DNA of 18,163 bases from contig CAYLNH010000138.1 in assembly GCA_964384625.1 (NCBI GenBank), forward strand, positions 1-18,163, in the 5' to 3' direction. Below, one piece after another: positions 1-7,582 of the stretch. The translations under genes were made by a program, and so were the position numbers. Source of the stretch: CAYLNH01 sp964384625. GTDB lineage: Bacteria; Verrucomicrobiota; Lentisphaeria; JABSQK01. Every line of letters starts with the position of its first letter. Position 1 is the stretch's first letter. Under the pieces are notes generated by a model. The model was not told the origin of the DNA. It ran no database searches and saw only the letters and a program-made list of their open reading frames with translations.

Positions 1-105
1 TCTGAGCATAAACGTAATGGTTACATAGAACAGAGGGCGGTAATCGAGGGCTTACAAGCACCGGAACCCGGCGCGACGACATGACCAACTGAAAATGCCA
101 AGCAG

Positions 106-133
106 TTTACCTTCCCGAATTGCGTGATAGAAT
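106..133 (+). promoter_or_regulatory. Candidate sigma-70 promoter of the oxidoreductase gene
   Basis: A TTTACC hexamer at 106-111 and a TAGAAT hexamer at 128-133 (five of six matches to TATAAT) are separated by 16 bases. They lie 64 bases upstream of the chosen start codon at 197. The -35 box is weak, so this is a candidate only. Apart from this, positions 1-183 hold no coding sequence or structure that I recognise. Confidence 0.35.
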
Positions 134-196
134 GAACGACGACCGTCTTGTCCGGCAAGCTACGGCAATTGGACGTTGTCCAGAAAGGGATACGAC

Positions 197-1051
197 ATGG
201 CAAAGAAGAACATCGGAAAACGAATTGGCTTCGTTGACTATCGCCTCGGCAACTACCATGCGAACGTGTATCTCGACCTGTTTCGCGGGGATCTGAAGAA
301 CCGCGGCTATACGGTTGCCGGCTGCTGGGCGCTCGACGCAAAGATCGGCACGGCCTGGGCCGCCGAGAAGGATGTGCCCTGGTTCGATACACCGAAGGAA
401 CTCGATGCAAACGTTGACAACTACATCGTCCTCGCACCGTCGAATCCGGAAAAGCACCTTGAGCTCTGCCGCGAAGTCTTTCCCTTCGGCAAGAGCACCT
501 ATGTCGATAAAACGTTCGCCCAGGACCTGGTCACCGCAAAGAAGATCTTTGCCCTGGCGGACAAACACAAGGTCCGCCTGCAGACGACATCCGCCCTGCG
601 CTACACCAGTGTGCAGGAATATGCCAAGGAAGTCGGCCGCGCCAAGGTGAAACATATGGTTGCCTGGGGCGGCGGCCGCAGCTTCGGCGAGTACGCCATC
701 CACCCGACGGAACTCGTGGTCAGCTGCATGGGCGCCAAAGCTGAACGCCTGACGCGTCGCGGCAAGGGCAAGAACTCCCAGTTGTTGATCGATTTTTCCG
801 GCGGGCGTACGGCGGTGATCAACGTCTACACAAAAGCCGACACCCCCTTCGCGGCATCGGTCACCACGCCGACCGAAACAAGGATCTTCACCGTCGATGC
901 GGCTTCGATCTTCCGCGACACCGCATCCGCCATCCTCGACTTGTTCGCCACGAACAAGCCGAGCATCGACCGCCGGGAAAGCCTGCTGATCCGCCGCGTT
1001 CTCGACGCCGCAGACGATCCCAAAGCCCTCAGCGGATGGGTAACGCTGTAG
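197..1051 (+). CDS. Gfo/Idh/MocA-family oxidoreductase, short divergent form
   Basis: Predicted cytoplasmic 284-residue protein. The N-terminal half looks like a Rossmann domain: a beta strand at residues 9-14, then an alternating pattern, and YVDKTFA at 102-108, which corresponds to the family's (Y/V)xEKP(L/F)A segment with the conserved lysine at 105. The segment YAIHPTELV at 166-174 resembles the family's active-site histidine region. The usual N-terminal GxGxxG is not visible (the segment reads GFVDYRLGNYHA), and the protein is shorter than the usual 330-400 residues, so NAD(P) binding and activity are uncertain. Known members oxidise or reduce sugars, inositols and related polyols. ATG 197 was chosen over an in-frame ATG at 176 because AAAGGGA at 184-190 is well placed for it. 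The gene converges with the GH2 gene (168-base gap) and could act in the same sugar pathway, but the sequence does not show this. Confidence 0.75.
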   Translation: MAKKNIGKRIGFVDYRLGNYHANVYLDLFRGDLKNRGYTVAGCWALDAKIGTAWAAEKDVPWFDTPKELDANVDNYIVLAPSNPEKHLELCREVFPFGKSTYVDKTFAQDLVTAKKIFALADKHKVRLQTTSALRYTSVQEYAKEVGRAKVKHMVAWGGGRSFGEYAIHPTELVVSCMGAKAERLTRRGKGKNSQLLIDFSGGRTAVINVYTKADTPFAASVTTPTETRIFTVDAASIFRDTASAILDLFATNKPSIDRRESLLIRRVLDAADDPKALSGWVTL

Positions 1052-1176
1052 GCCGAGTCCATTCTGCCGACGGGGCTCCGGCAGGGAAGCCGCGGCGAAA
1101 GATCGGGGCGGCTGGTTCCGGTTTTCCTGCAGGAAACGACTCGCCTGCAAACGACGAACCCGGGGGTATCGCGTCG

Positions 1177-1196
1177 GGCCGGCATGCTGCCGGGCC
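1177..1196. terminator. Hairpin between convergent genes, possible bidirectional terminator
   Basis: An inverted repeat of eight base pairs with one bulge (CCGGCA pairing with TGCCGG as its core, three-base loop) sits midway between the convergent 3' ends at 1051 and 1220. A second, smaller hairpin (CTGCCG at 1064-1069 with CGGCAG at 1079-1084) follows the oxidoreductase stop. Neither has a T-tract, so intrinsic termination is not assured. Confidence 0.3.
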
Positions 1197-1219
1197 GTTG
1201 GCCCTCAGGCGAGATCAAC

Positions 1220-4200
1220 TCACTGCTGCGCGCCGAAGAAGATGATCGCCTGCGCCACCTGATCGCCGACCTTCTGACGGTCGACGGCTGACAGCTCGGT
1301 TCTATCACCGGCCATGAAATCGGCGCACCTGGACTGCAGAAAGTCATACAAGTCGACAGTGTACACGTCGTACTCGTCCATGATCGGCAATGCCGCCTGA
1401 TTGTACGCCGCCGCTTTCCCGGCATCGCCGGGCATCGGCGGGATATTCATCCAGTAGGCTTTTGCCCCCGTAGCCTTGATCTGCTTCACTGCCTCCGTCA
1501 GATCAGCAGCAAAGTCCTCGACGCTGCGAGACAGATCCGCCCAGTCCGTAGAGAACGCGATCGTCTGATAGTCGCCGGCGGCAAGGACCTCCTGCAGTCT
1601 GCCAAGGAGGTCCTTCGTGCTGCCCACCGGTTCCCGGACATACGTGATCTCGTGGGTGTCGCGCATGGCTGCGACGGCAACGTCGGCGTACTGATGCAGC
1701 AACGCATCGCCCATCAGCAGCAATCGGATCTTCTCGTCGGTCTTCACTTCTTTGCGGTTCTTCACATGCTCCGGTATCCCGTAGTACACGCGTTTGCCGG
1801 GCGCGGTCAACCCGCGCGTCGCGGCGAACCGACGCAACTGATCGGCACGCGCCGTCAGGTCAAAGACGTCCTCGTTCTTCGGCAGCTGGTTGGCGCCGCC
1901 CAGAGCGCACCCCATGGCAGTAAGCAGTTGGCTCGCGACGCGCCTGCCTTTGACGCCGCCGGCCGGCAGGTGCAGTTGACACAAAAGGAAATAGCCCTTG
2001 CCGCATTTCACCTTCAGCAACACGGGATCGCGGTTGATGAACCAGTCGGCGCGCCGCCGGTCGCGGCCTTCGTGCGAATATTCACCGCCGAAGTCGCACT
2101 TGCTCCAGTCGATCCGCCAGTTGCTGATCAGGATATTGCGGTCTTCGCCGGCATCGACCGGATCCATACCGGGGATTTCGATGCCCTGGTCGAACATCGG
2201 CACGCCGTCCCAGTCCAGATCGGCATTGGCGATACCCGAGATCAAGGGGTCATAGTTCGGCTCGAACGGCTGATGGGTCAGGATGCCGTCGTAGTACTCC
2301 ACCAGGTCCTTCGGCGAATCACTCCGCGTCCAGGATGTCGCCGCCTTCACGCAATGCGTGCGCTCTTCGAGATACGGTACGGTGACGGCAAGGTCCATTC
2401 CGACCATCTCCTTCACGATGGCCAGGGTGTCGTCGGTCACGCCGTGAACCAACGCCCCTCCGCCGTTCTCGACGGCAGCGCGGATGCGCGACGCCTGCTC
2501 GCCCAGAGCCCGGGCGTCGACGACAAAACAGTTCGCATTTTCCGCGGGGCCGGTCTGCAGTCCAAGCGCCTCGAAGCAGCCGGCGAAACCGGCGTCGCCG
2601 ATTACCGCAGTCTTGACTGCGGCTGTCGGCCTGTAGTCCGCGACGTAGTTCACCAGATTACGCAGCATCCACATGGCCGCGGGTTCGTCGGCCAGATCAC
2701 GAAGGACATTCAGACTGGCAGACAGACAAATACCGGAACCGGCGAACTGTTCGAGCAGCGCCGCATCATCGCCGTCCTTGTTGCCGGCCAGCACGACCCG
2801 GTAGTTGCCTGCAGTCGGGATCGGCACGGTCGTTTCGCAGTTGCCCTCGCGCCAGTTCGTCAGGTCCTCCTGATCGATGCCGTCGAGCAGTCTGTGTTTC
2901 GGGCCGTGCAGCGGGATGCGTGCGGATGGGAACGCCTTGCCGCGCATGACGAAGCGGTTGATCCACAACGCCAGCGGGATGTACGGCATCTCCTGCAGCA
3001 CAATGCCGCAGCCGGTCACTTCGGACCAGTCCGGCCGGGCGGCGGCGGAGTCCACCCGCAGCGCGCCCTGCGGGCCGGCGCCCGATTCGTGCTCCACCGC
3101 TTCCCATGCCAGTTCGCCGGGACGGATCACAATGCGTTCGCTCTCGTAGGTATCGACACGAGTCAGGGTAATCGCCGACTCCGGCGTTGAGCTATACCAC
3201 TGGCCGTTGCGGTCGCGCATCAAAAGACCGATGCTGCGTTCGAGCTTGTCGCGGTCATCGCGTTCACCGCGATCGAGTTCTTCATCTTCGAAGGTGCTCA
3301 TATACGCGATGGCGACCTCGGCGGCATTCAGGTCGAGCAGTTTGAACGGCTCACCGTCGCGCTCGAATGCAGTCCACGCATACGAACCGGTTTCCGCGGT
3401 GCCTTCGAAGACCAGTCGCGAGTTTTCATTCGACACCAGCGCTTCGATGGTGCGGCACTCGACTCTGCTGCCGGCCGGCGCCCAGCCGTTCCAGGCCAGA
3501 CCCGTGTTGTTCGAGACAACCGCCCTGCCCTCGCCCTCGAAAACGATGTCGTCGTCACTGAGGAACTTCTCCTCAATCAGGTACTCAGGGGACACACCGG
3601 CGGCATCCGGCGGCGCCGCCAATCGGACAACACGGGCGCCGTCACGAATGTCGTCCGTCAGATCGAGGTCCTCCTGTCCGGCAACAATCAACACGTCGCA
3701 GGAGTCGTCCGGCGCCGTCAACGTGCCGGCGTCAACACCCGCCTGCGCCAGCATCGGCGCCAGTTCGGTCGAGCCGATGACCCCCACAGTCCGGCCGGCG
3801 AACCAGTCGCCGGACAGTTCGGGAAAGGTTTTGATCGCCTGCTCGTGGCGATAGCCTTCGCGATCACCATCGACAAAGACGCGGACCAGCTTCATTGCCG
3901 TCGGCGCCTCCACTTCAGGCACGGCAAAGGTCAGCTCGAGATCGTCGACAACCTGGCCGGGCCTGACCACAACGTCCGCAACCATCTCGGTCAGGACAGC
4001 GCCCGATTCGTTTTCCACGCGACAGAGAATCCGGTCGGCCGGCCGCAGGTCCTCGTAGAACAACCGCGTCGACAGGCTGAAGACGGTACCGCCCCAGAAC
4101 GTACTCGCCGTTGTCTCATCAAAGAAACGCACCGACTGCATGTACTTGCTGAAGATGTAGCAGCCGGGGTTCGGCTCGAACACCGGCAGTGTCGGGTCCC

Positions 4201-5863
4201 ACGGATTCAGCGTCACACTGCAGGGCTTGACCACCTTGTTCTTGATGCCCGGGCCGTCCAATGTTTCATGCTCCAGGAGCAAGGGCTGGTTCTTGTTGAT
4301 CGGCTGCCAACGAAAGAAGTTGTAAGCGTAGTCCCAGACCGCGAACGCGTTGACGCGATGCAATTCGCCGTTGAACACCTTGCCGTCATGCACGCCTTCA
4401 ATGTCGGTCAGGATCTGGTCGTGCCCGTCATACCAACAGCCGGTGGCGTAGTCCTGACTGCTGCATTCATAGCCGGCCGTGCCGTTGTCCAGGGGCCGAT
4501 CGTGCTGCCAGACGCTGCCCAACTCGTCCCAGACCATCGCCTTGTCCGGCCCGAACTCTTCCCATTCTTCGAAGCAGGTCTTCGGGTTGTAGTGATGGCC
4601 CAAGACGTCACCCGCCGTCGACTCCAGACTGAAGTCCGACGAGAACACCGGGCGGCTGCAGTCAAGGGTTTTGGCGAACTCGATCAGTTCCGGATGCTCG
4701 CCGCCGCCGTTCCAGCGCAATTCGTTGGACACACTCCAGAGGATCACCGACGGATGATTGCGATAGCGCTTGATCAGCTTCTCCATGTGCCCCTGCCAGA
4801 TCGCCGTCTGCTCCGGCACGCGAAAATGATGAACCGGCTCGCCCTCCAGCATCATACCCAACTCGTCGGCGACCTCGTACAGGCAGGCATGCTTCGGGCT
4901 GTCGTGCAGCCGCATGAAATTGACGCCAACCGCCTTCAACGAAGACAGCCAGGCTTCCATGTATTTACGCATGCCCTGAATGTCCCCCTGGTAGTGGCCG
5001 CCGTGCCCGCGCAGGAAGAGCTCCTGACCATTCAGATACAGATGCGGCCCGTCCCAGGTGATCTCGCGGAAACCGAAACGGATTTTGTGCTGATCCAGAA
5101 TGCCGCCATCGACATCCGCAGCCGTGATGTGCAAGCGATGCAGATACGGATCATGAGGAAACCAGAGGTGCGCGTCGGTCCAGTCGGCACTGCAGTCCAG
5201 GATCTCCTTCACACCGGGAAGGACCTTCCGGCGGCCGCCGTCAAAAGCAAGGACCTGCCTGCCGTCGGCATCGGTCACGGACAACGACACCAGGACCTCC
5301 CTGGGCGCGTCACTGCTGTTCGTCAGCGGGACCTCAACGTTGATCTTCGCGTCTTGCACGGAGGTCGTGACGAAGGCGTCGCGTTCGATGACCACATCGC
5401 TGTAGCCCTTGAGGAAGACATCCTGCCAGATGCCGCGGGTACGTTGACGATAGTCGTCGTGGAAATCGGATTCCTGATCGTATACGACTATCCGGATTTC
5501 GTTCTCACCGTTTTGCAGGAGGTCCTGGACGGGCCAGTCGTGAATCGCGTAGCCGTCATGCCACTCGCCTGCCTTCGTGCCATTGAGCACGACCTCGCCG
5601 TGATGGTAGCAGCCGTTCATCTCGAACCGGATCTGCGGCATGTCGCGGATCTCGGCCGGCACCGTAAACCGACGCTGGTAGACACCGCCCTTCTCCTGCC
5701 AGCGTTCCGGGTAGTCGAAGGTATCCCAATGCTCTTTGCCCCAGTACAAGCGGACGCCGGCGTAGGATCCGGGCACCCGGATTTCGGTCCAGTCGTTATC
5801 GACGTTCGACTTGAAACTCCACATCCCGTTCAGGCACATCTCGCGGCGCGTATCATCGCTCAT
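1220..5863 (-). CDS. Glycoside hydrolase family 2 (beta-galactosidase-like), with amidotransferase-like inserts and a degenerate SGNH-like C-terminal domain
   Basis: A 1547-residue protein, about 1.5 times the length of LacZ. Residues about 10-130 form the GH2 sugar-binding jelly roll and about 140-250 the immunoglobulin-like domain. Residues about 270-560 form the TIM barrel. The acid/base is probably E381 in NHPSVILWSVSNEL; the nucleophile is probably E447 in MVWDELGSVW. Two stretches (from about 696 and about 1088-1310) look like class-I glutamine-amidotransferase-like folds, as in the trimerisation domains of some beta-galactosidases. Residues about 1376-1547 resemble an SGNH/GDSL hydrolase, but the motif reads GDAL (Ala1387 where Ser is expected) and the C-terminal Asp-x-x-His block is not visible, so that domain is probably inactive. 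The start at 5863 was chosen for AGGAG at 5874-5878 and because homology begins at once; the frame is open to 6076. No signal peptide is visible, so it is probably cytoplasmic or exported by another route. The exact substrate is unknown. Confidence 0.88.
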   Translation of the reverse strand: MSDDTRREMCLNGMWSFKSNVDNDWTEIRVPGSYAGVRLYWGKEHWDTFDYPERWQEKGGVYQRRFTVPAEIRDMPQIRFEMNGCYHHGEVVLNGTKAGEWHDGYAIHDWPVQDLLQNGENEIRIVVYDQESDFHDDYRQRTRGIWQDVFLKGYSDVVIERDAFVTTSVQDAKINVEVPLTNSSDAPREVLVSLSVTDADGRQVLAFDGGRRKVLPGVKEILDCSADWTDAHLWFPHDPYLHRLHITAADVDGGILDQHKIRFGFREITWDGPHLYLNGQELFLRGHGGHYQGDIQGMRKYMEAWLSSLKAVGVNFMRLHDSPKHACLYEVADELGMMLEGEPVHHFRVPEQTAIWQGHMEKLIKRYRNHPSVILWSVSNELRWNGGGEHPELIEFAKTLDCSRPVFSSDFSLESTAGDVLGHHYNPKTCFEEWEEFGPDKAMVWDELGSVWQHDRPLDNGTAGYECSSQDYATGCWYDGHDQILTDIEGVHDGKVFNGELHRVNAFAVWDYAYNFFRWQPINKNQPLLLEHETLDGPGIKNKVVKPCSVTLNPWDPTLPVFEPNPGCYIFSKYMQSVRFFDETTASTFWGGTVFSLSTRLFYEDLRPADRILCRVENESGAVLTEMVADVVVRPGQVVDDLELTFAVPEVEAPTAMKLVRVFVDGDREGYRHEQAIKTFPELSGDWFAGRTVGVIGSTELAPMLAQAGVDAGTLTAPDDSCDVLIVAGQEDLDLTDDIRDGARVVRLAAPPDAAGVSPEYLIEEKFLSDDDIVFEGEGRAVVSNNTGLAWNGWAPAGSRVECRTIEALVSNENSRLVFEGTAETGSYAWTAFERDGEPFKLLDLNAAEVAIAYMSTFEDEELDRGERDDRDKLERSIGLLMRDRNGQWYSSTPESAITLTRVDTYESERIVIRPGELAWEAVEHESGAGPQGALRVDSAAARPDWSEVTGCGIVLQEMPYIPLALWINRFVMRGKAFPSARIPLHGPKHRLLDGIDQEDLTNWREGNCETTVPIPTAGNYRVVLAGNKDGDDAALLEQFAGSGICLSASLNVLRDLADEPAAMWMLRNLVNYVADYRPTAAVKTAVIGDAGFAGCFEALGLQTGPAENANCFVVDARALGEQASRIRAAVENGGGALVHGVTDDTLAIVKEMVGMDLAVTVPYLEERTHCVKAATSWTRSDSPKDLVEYYDGILTHQPFEPNYDPLISGIANADLDWDGVPMFDQGIEIPGMDPVDAGEDRNILISNWRIDWSKCDFGGEYSHEGRDRRRADWFINRDPVLLKVKCGKGYFLLCQLHLPAGGVKGRRVASQLLTAMGCALGGANQLPKNEDVFDLTARADQLRRFAATRGLTAPGKRVYYGIPEHVKNRKEVKTDEKIRLLLMGDALLHQYADVAVAAMRDTHEITYVREPVGSTKDLLGRLQEVLAAGDYQTIAFSTDWADLSRSVEDFAADLTEAVKQIKATGAKAYWMNIPPMPGDAGKAAAYNQAALPIMDEYDVYTVDLYDFLQSRCADFMAGDRTELSAVDRQKVGDQVAQAIIFFGAQQ

Positions 5864-5943
5864 CTGGCGCAAACTCCTATGGCATCGTGTTGGCGGCAAG
5901 GTAAAACTACTCCAAAACATGAAACAGGCGAACAGGGAAGGCG

Positions 5944-6078
5944 AAACAACAGAAGGGATATCAGGCAGCGGTCGGCCTCGATCACAGTCTGCGTGTAGTA
6001 GTGCTTGTGCCTGACATTGAAGAAGCCGTGGCCGACGCCTTTGCAGGGATGCAGTACGCTGCACACGCCGGCACAAAG
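5944..6078 (-). pseudogene. Relic of the 3' end of an alpha/beta-hydrolase (dienelactone hydrolase / acetyl-xylan-esterase-like)
   Basis: In one minus-strand frame, about 45 codons between the lipoprotein stop and the GH2 start read like the C-terminus of an alpha/beta hydrolase. The segment HPCKGVGHGFFN matches the family's (Y/P)xGxxHGFFN motif carrying the catalytic histidine, followed by YYTQTVIEADRCLISL, which matches the terminal helix (YYxxTxxxxDRFLxSLG). The rest of the protein is absent, and the frame continues into unrelated sequence at both ends. The reading is therefore a deletion relic of an esterase once located next to the lipoprotein and GH2 genes. The match is from memory of the family; the fragment is short. 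Confidence 0.55.
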
Positions 6079-6079
6079 C

Positions 6080-6487
6080 TCATTTGCTTTTTGCAGGCGC
6101 CGCCTCGGCAGCAGACAGGGCGGCCGACCGGATCCGTGTGGGACGGATGCCGTCCTTGCGGAAGACAACGCCGAATACCGGTTGCACCGGTACGGGGGCG
6201 GACTCGTCCTCAGCCGTCGGCTTCCACTGTTCGCCCGGGTGCCAGATGCCGGTGACGATCACGTTCTGGCCGACGTACTTTTTGAGTTCGGCCTCCGGCA
6301 CTATGTCGCTGGGCTGGACCGGCGTGTCGCCCACTTTGAAGTTGTGGCCGTACCAGGCTTCCACGCTTTTCGCCTTGGCGGGGTAGTGTTTGAGGACGCC
6401 GCGCACCCGTTCTTCCGGGGGATACATCGGGGCGCCGGCGCAACCGGCCAGAATCAGGATTGTGATGATCGCTGCCGCATACCGCAT
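6080..6487 (-). CDS. Small lipoprotein of unknown function
   Basis: A 135-residue protein with a classic lipoprotein signal: MRYAAAIITILILAGC, with the lipobox LAGC placing the lipidated cysteine at residue 16. It should be anchored in a membrane facing the periplasm or the outside. The mature part has alternating charged and beta-prone segments (KKYVGQNVIVTGIWHPGEQW near 69-88) that could form a small OB-like beta barrel, but I do not recognise a family. The C-terminus is low-complexity Ala/Ser/Lys. ATG at 6487 is supported by an AGGAG eight bases upstream. It is co-directional with thiE (157-base gap) and with the hydrolase relic and GH2 gene downstream. Not frameshifted. Function unknown. 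Confidence 0.78.
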   Translation of the reverse strand: MRYAAAIITILILAGCAGAPMYPPEERVRGVLKHYPAKAKSVEAWYGHNFKVGDTPVQPSDIVPEAELKKYVGQNVIVTGIWHPGEQWKPTAEDESAPVPVQPVFGVVFRKDGIRPTRIRSAALSAAEAAPAKSK

Positions 6488-6644
6488 AATTACATCTCCT
6501 CTGTTCCAGTCGAACTACGCTACCCACGCCCCGCTGCGGATGCAAGCCACAGCCGCGGATAGGACAGAGCTCAGCTGATGGGGATCTGGAGAATCGGCAA
6601 CAGACATGATATGCGCCCGCGGCTGCTGCCTGTCGCGGTCCGGC

Positions 6645-7316
6645 TTATTCCGGGCCCGCCGCGCCGGCGGCAATACAACCGCGCAGCCGTTCGACGGCGG
6701 CGGCGATGTCGGCCGCCTTCGTTACCGCCGTGACAACTGCGACTTTGCGGGCGCCGGCGGCCAGGACCTGCTTGATATTGTCAAGGTTGATGCCGCCCAT
6801 GGTGGTGAAGGGGATACTCAGTTGCGGGCTGATCTGCCGGATTGCCGCCGGCCCGAGATACGAATTTACGCCTTCTTTCGTACCGGTCGGGAAGATCGGG
6901 CCGATATTCACATAGTCCGCCCCCTCCTGCTGCGCGGCAAGTGCTTCCTCCAGGTTGTGCGAGGAGATGCCGATGATCTTGTCGGGAATCAGGTCACGTG
7001 CGGCGGCCAGCGGCAGATCGTCCTGACCGAGATGCACGCCGTCGGCATCCACGGCGATCGCGATATCAACATGATCGTTGATCATCAACAGAACACCGTG
7101 AGCGGCGGTCACGTTCCGGAAGCGCAGGGCCTTCTCGTAAAGCGTGCGTTTGTCCGCATTTTTGTCCCGCAATTGAACGATCCGGGCGCCGCCGGCAATG
7201 ATGCCGTCAAGGACCTCGAAGTCGCTGCGACCGGCGGAGAGCGTCTCACAGGTCACCGGATAGAGGTCGACCGGCGCGAAAGCTTCAAGTCGTTCTTGTT
7301 TCTTCTGGTCTGTCAT
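6645..7316 (-). CDS. thiE: Thiamine-phosphate synthase
   Basis: A 223-residue protein of normal ThiE length. ThiE is a cytoplasmic TIM-barrel enzyme that joins hydroxymethylpyrimidine pyrophosphate and the carboxythiazole phosphate to give thiamine phosphate. The family motifs appear in order: QLRDK (48-52), INDH (79-82), DGVHLGQDD (92-100), ISSHN (117-121), GPIFPTGTK (139-147, phosphate and pyrophosphate contacts) and MGGI (173-176). No other thi genes are in the window, and I see no TPP riboswitch in the upstream 266 bases. ATG 7316 has no Shine-Dalgarno sequence. A TATACT box lies only nine bases upstream, which suggests a leaderless or nearly leaderless transcript. The C-terminus (after about 212) is an alanine-rich tail. 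Confidence 0.95.
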   Translation of the reverse strand: MTDQKKQERLEAFAPVDLYPVTCETLSAGRSDFEVLDGIIAGGARIVQLRDKNADKRTLYEKALRFRNVTAAHGVLLMINDHVDIAIAVDADGVHLGQDDLPLAAARDLIPDKIIGISSHNLEEALAAQQEGADYVNIGPIFPTGTKEGVNSYLGPAAIRQISPQLSIPFTTMGGINLDNIKQVLAAGARKVAVVTAVTKAADIAAAVERLRGCIAAGAAGPE

Positions 7317-7325
7317 AAGACAAGT

Positions 7326-7331
7326 AGTATA
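7326..7331 (-). promoter_or_regulatory. Candidate -10 box of thiE (leaderless layout)
   Basis: On the minus strand TATACT (five of six matches to TATAAT) ends nine bases before the thiE ATG, so transcription would start at or within about three bases of the start codon. No Shine-Dalgarno sequence is present. No clear -35 box is seen 16-18 bases upstream. Confidence 0.35.
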
Positions 7332-7368
7332 GCATGCGGAACGCAGTCGTGCGCTGAATCGGGTCGAT

Positions 7369-7408
7369 TGCAGGCGGCTGCAGTCGTTTGTGGTCGGCTG
7401 CAGGCGGC
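7369..7408. repeat. Short direct repeat TGCAGGCGGC in the divergent intergenic region
   Basis: TGCAGGCGGC occurs at 7369-7378 and again at 7399-7408, exactly 30 bases apart, with an extra GGCTGCAG overlapping the first copy at 7377-7384. It lies between the divergent thiE and O-antigen-ligase-like genes. It could be a regulator binding site or chance in GC-rich DNA. Confidence 0.4.
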
Positions 7409-7569
7409 AAGAAACGTGAGCAGGAATACCCGGAAGATAGATGGCAGCGCCGCAAATCCGGGATTGGATGACGTTGAACTTTCTGAGAAAGGCGTGTCTA
7501 ATGGCGTAGTGCAGGTTGCGTCCACATGCTGGACGCTGAACGGGGGTAACCGAAAACCGGCGCGGGGCG

Positions 7570-7575
7570 TATAGT
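7570..7575 (+). promoter_or_regulatory. Candidate -10 box of the ligase-like gene (leaderless layout)
   Basis: TATAGT (five of six matches to TATAAT) ends seven bases before the ATG at 7583, and no Shine-Dalgarno sequence precedes the ATG. The layout mirrors that of the divergent thiE gene and suggests a leaderless transcript. The -35 region is not recognisable. Confidence 0.35.
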
Positions 7576-7582
7576 TTGTGTT

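Noticed and set aside
1652..5998. Long plus-strand open frames (512 and 717 codons) opposite the GH2 gene
   Set aside because: They are antisense shadows of a GC-rich coding strand. Their translations are rich in Arg, His, Val and Gln without domain structure, while the minus strand gives a clear GH2 protein.
5864..6076. Extension of the GH2 protein upstream to 6076
   Set aside because: The extra 71 residues are not protein-like, AGGAG precedes the ATG at 5863, and homology to GH2 begins there.
7317..7582. TPP riboswitch upstream of thiE
   Set aside because: A CTGAGA is present on the plus strand near 7481, but the other conserved TPP-aptamer segments are absent and it is on the wrong strand for thiE.
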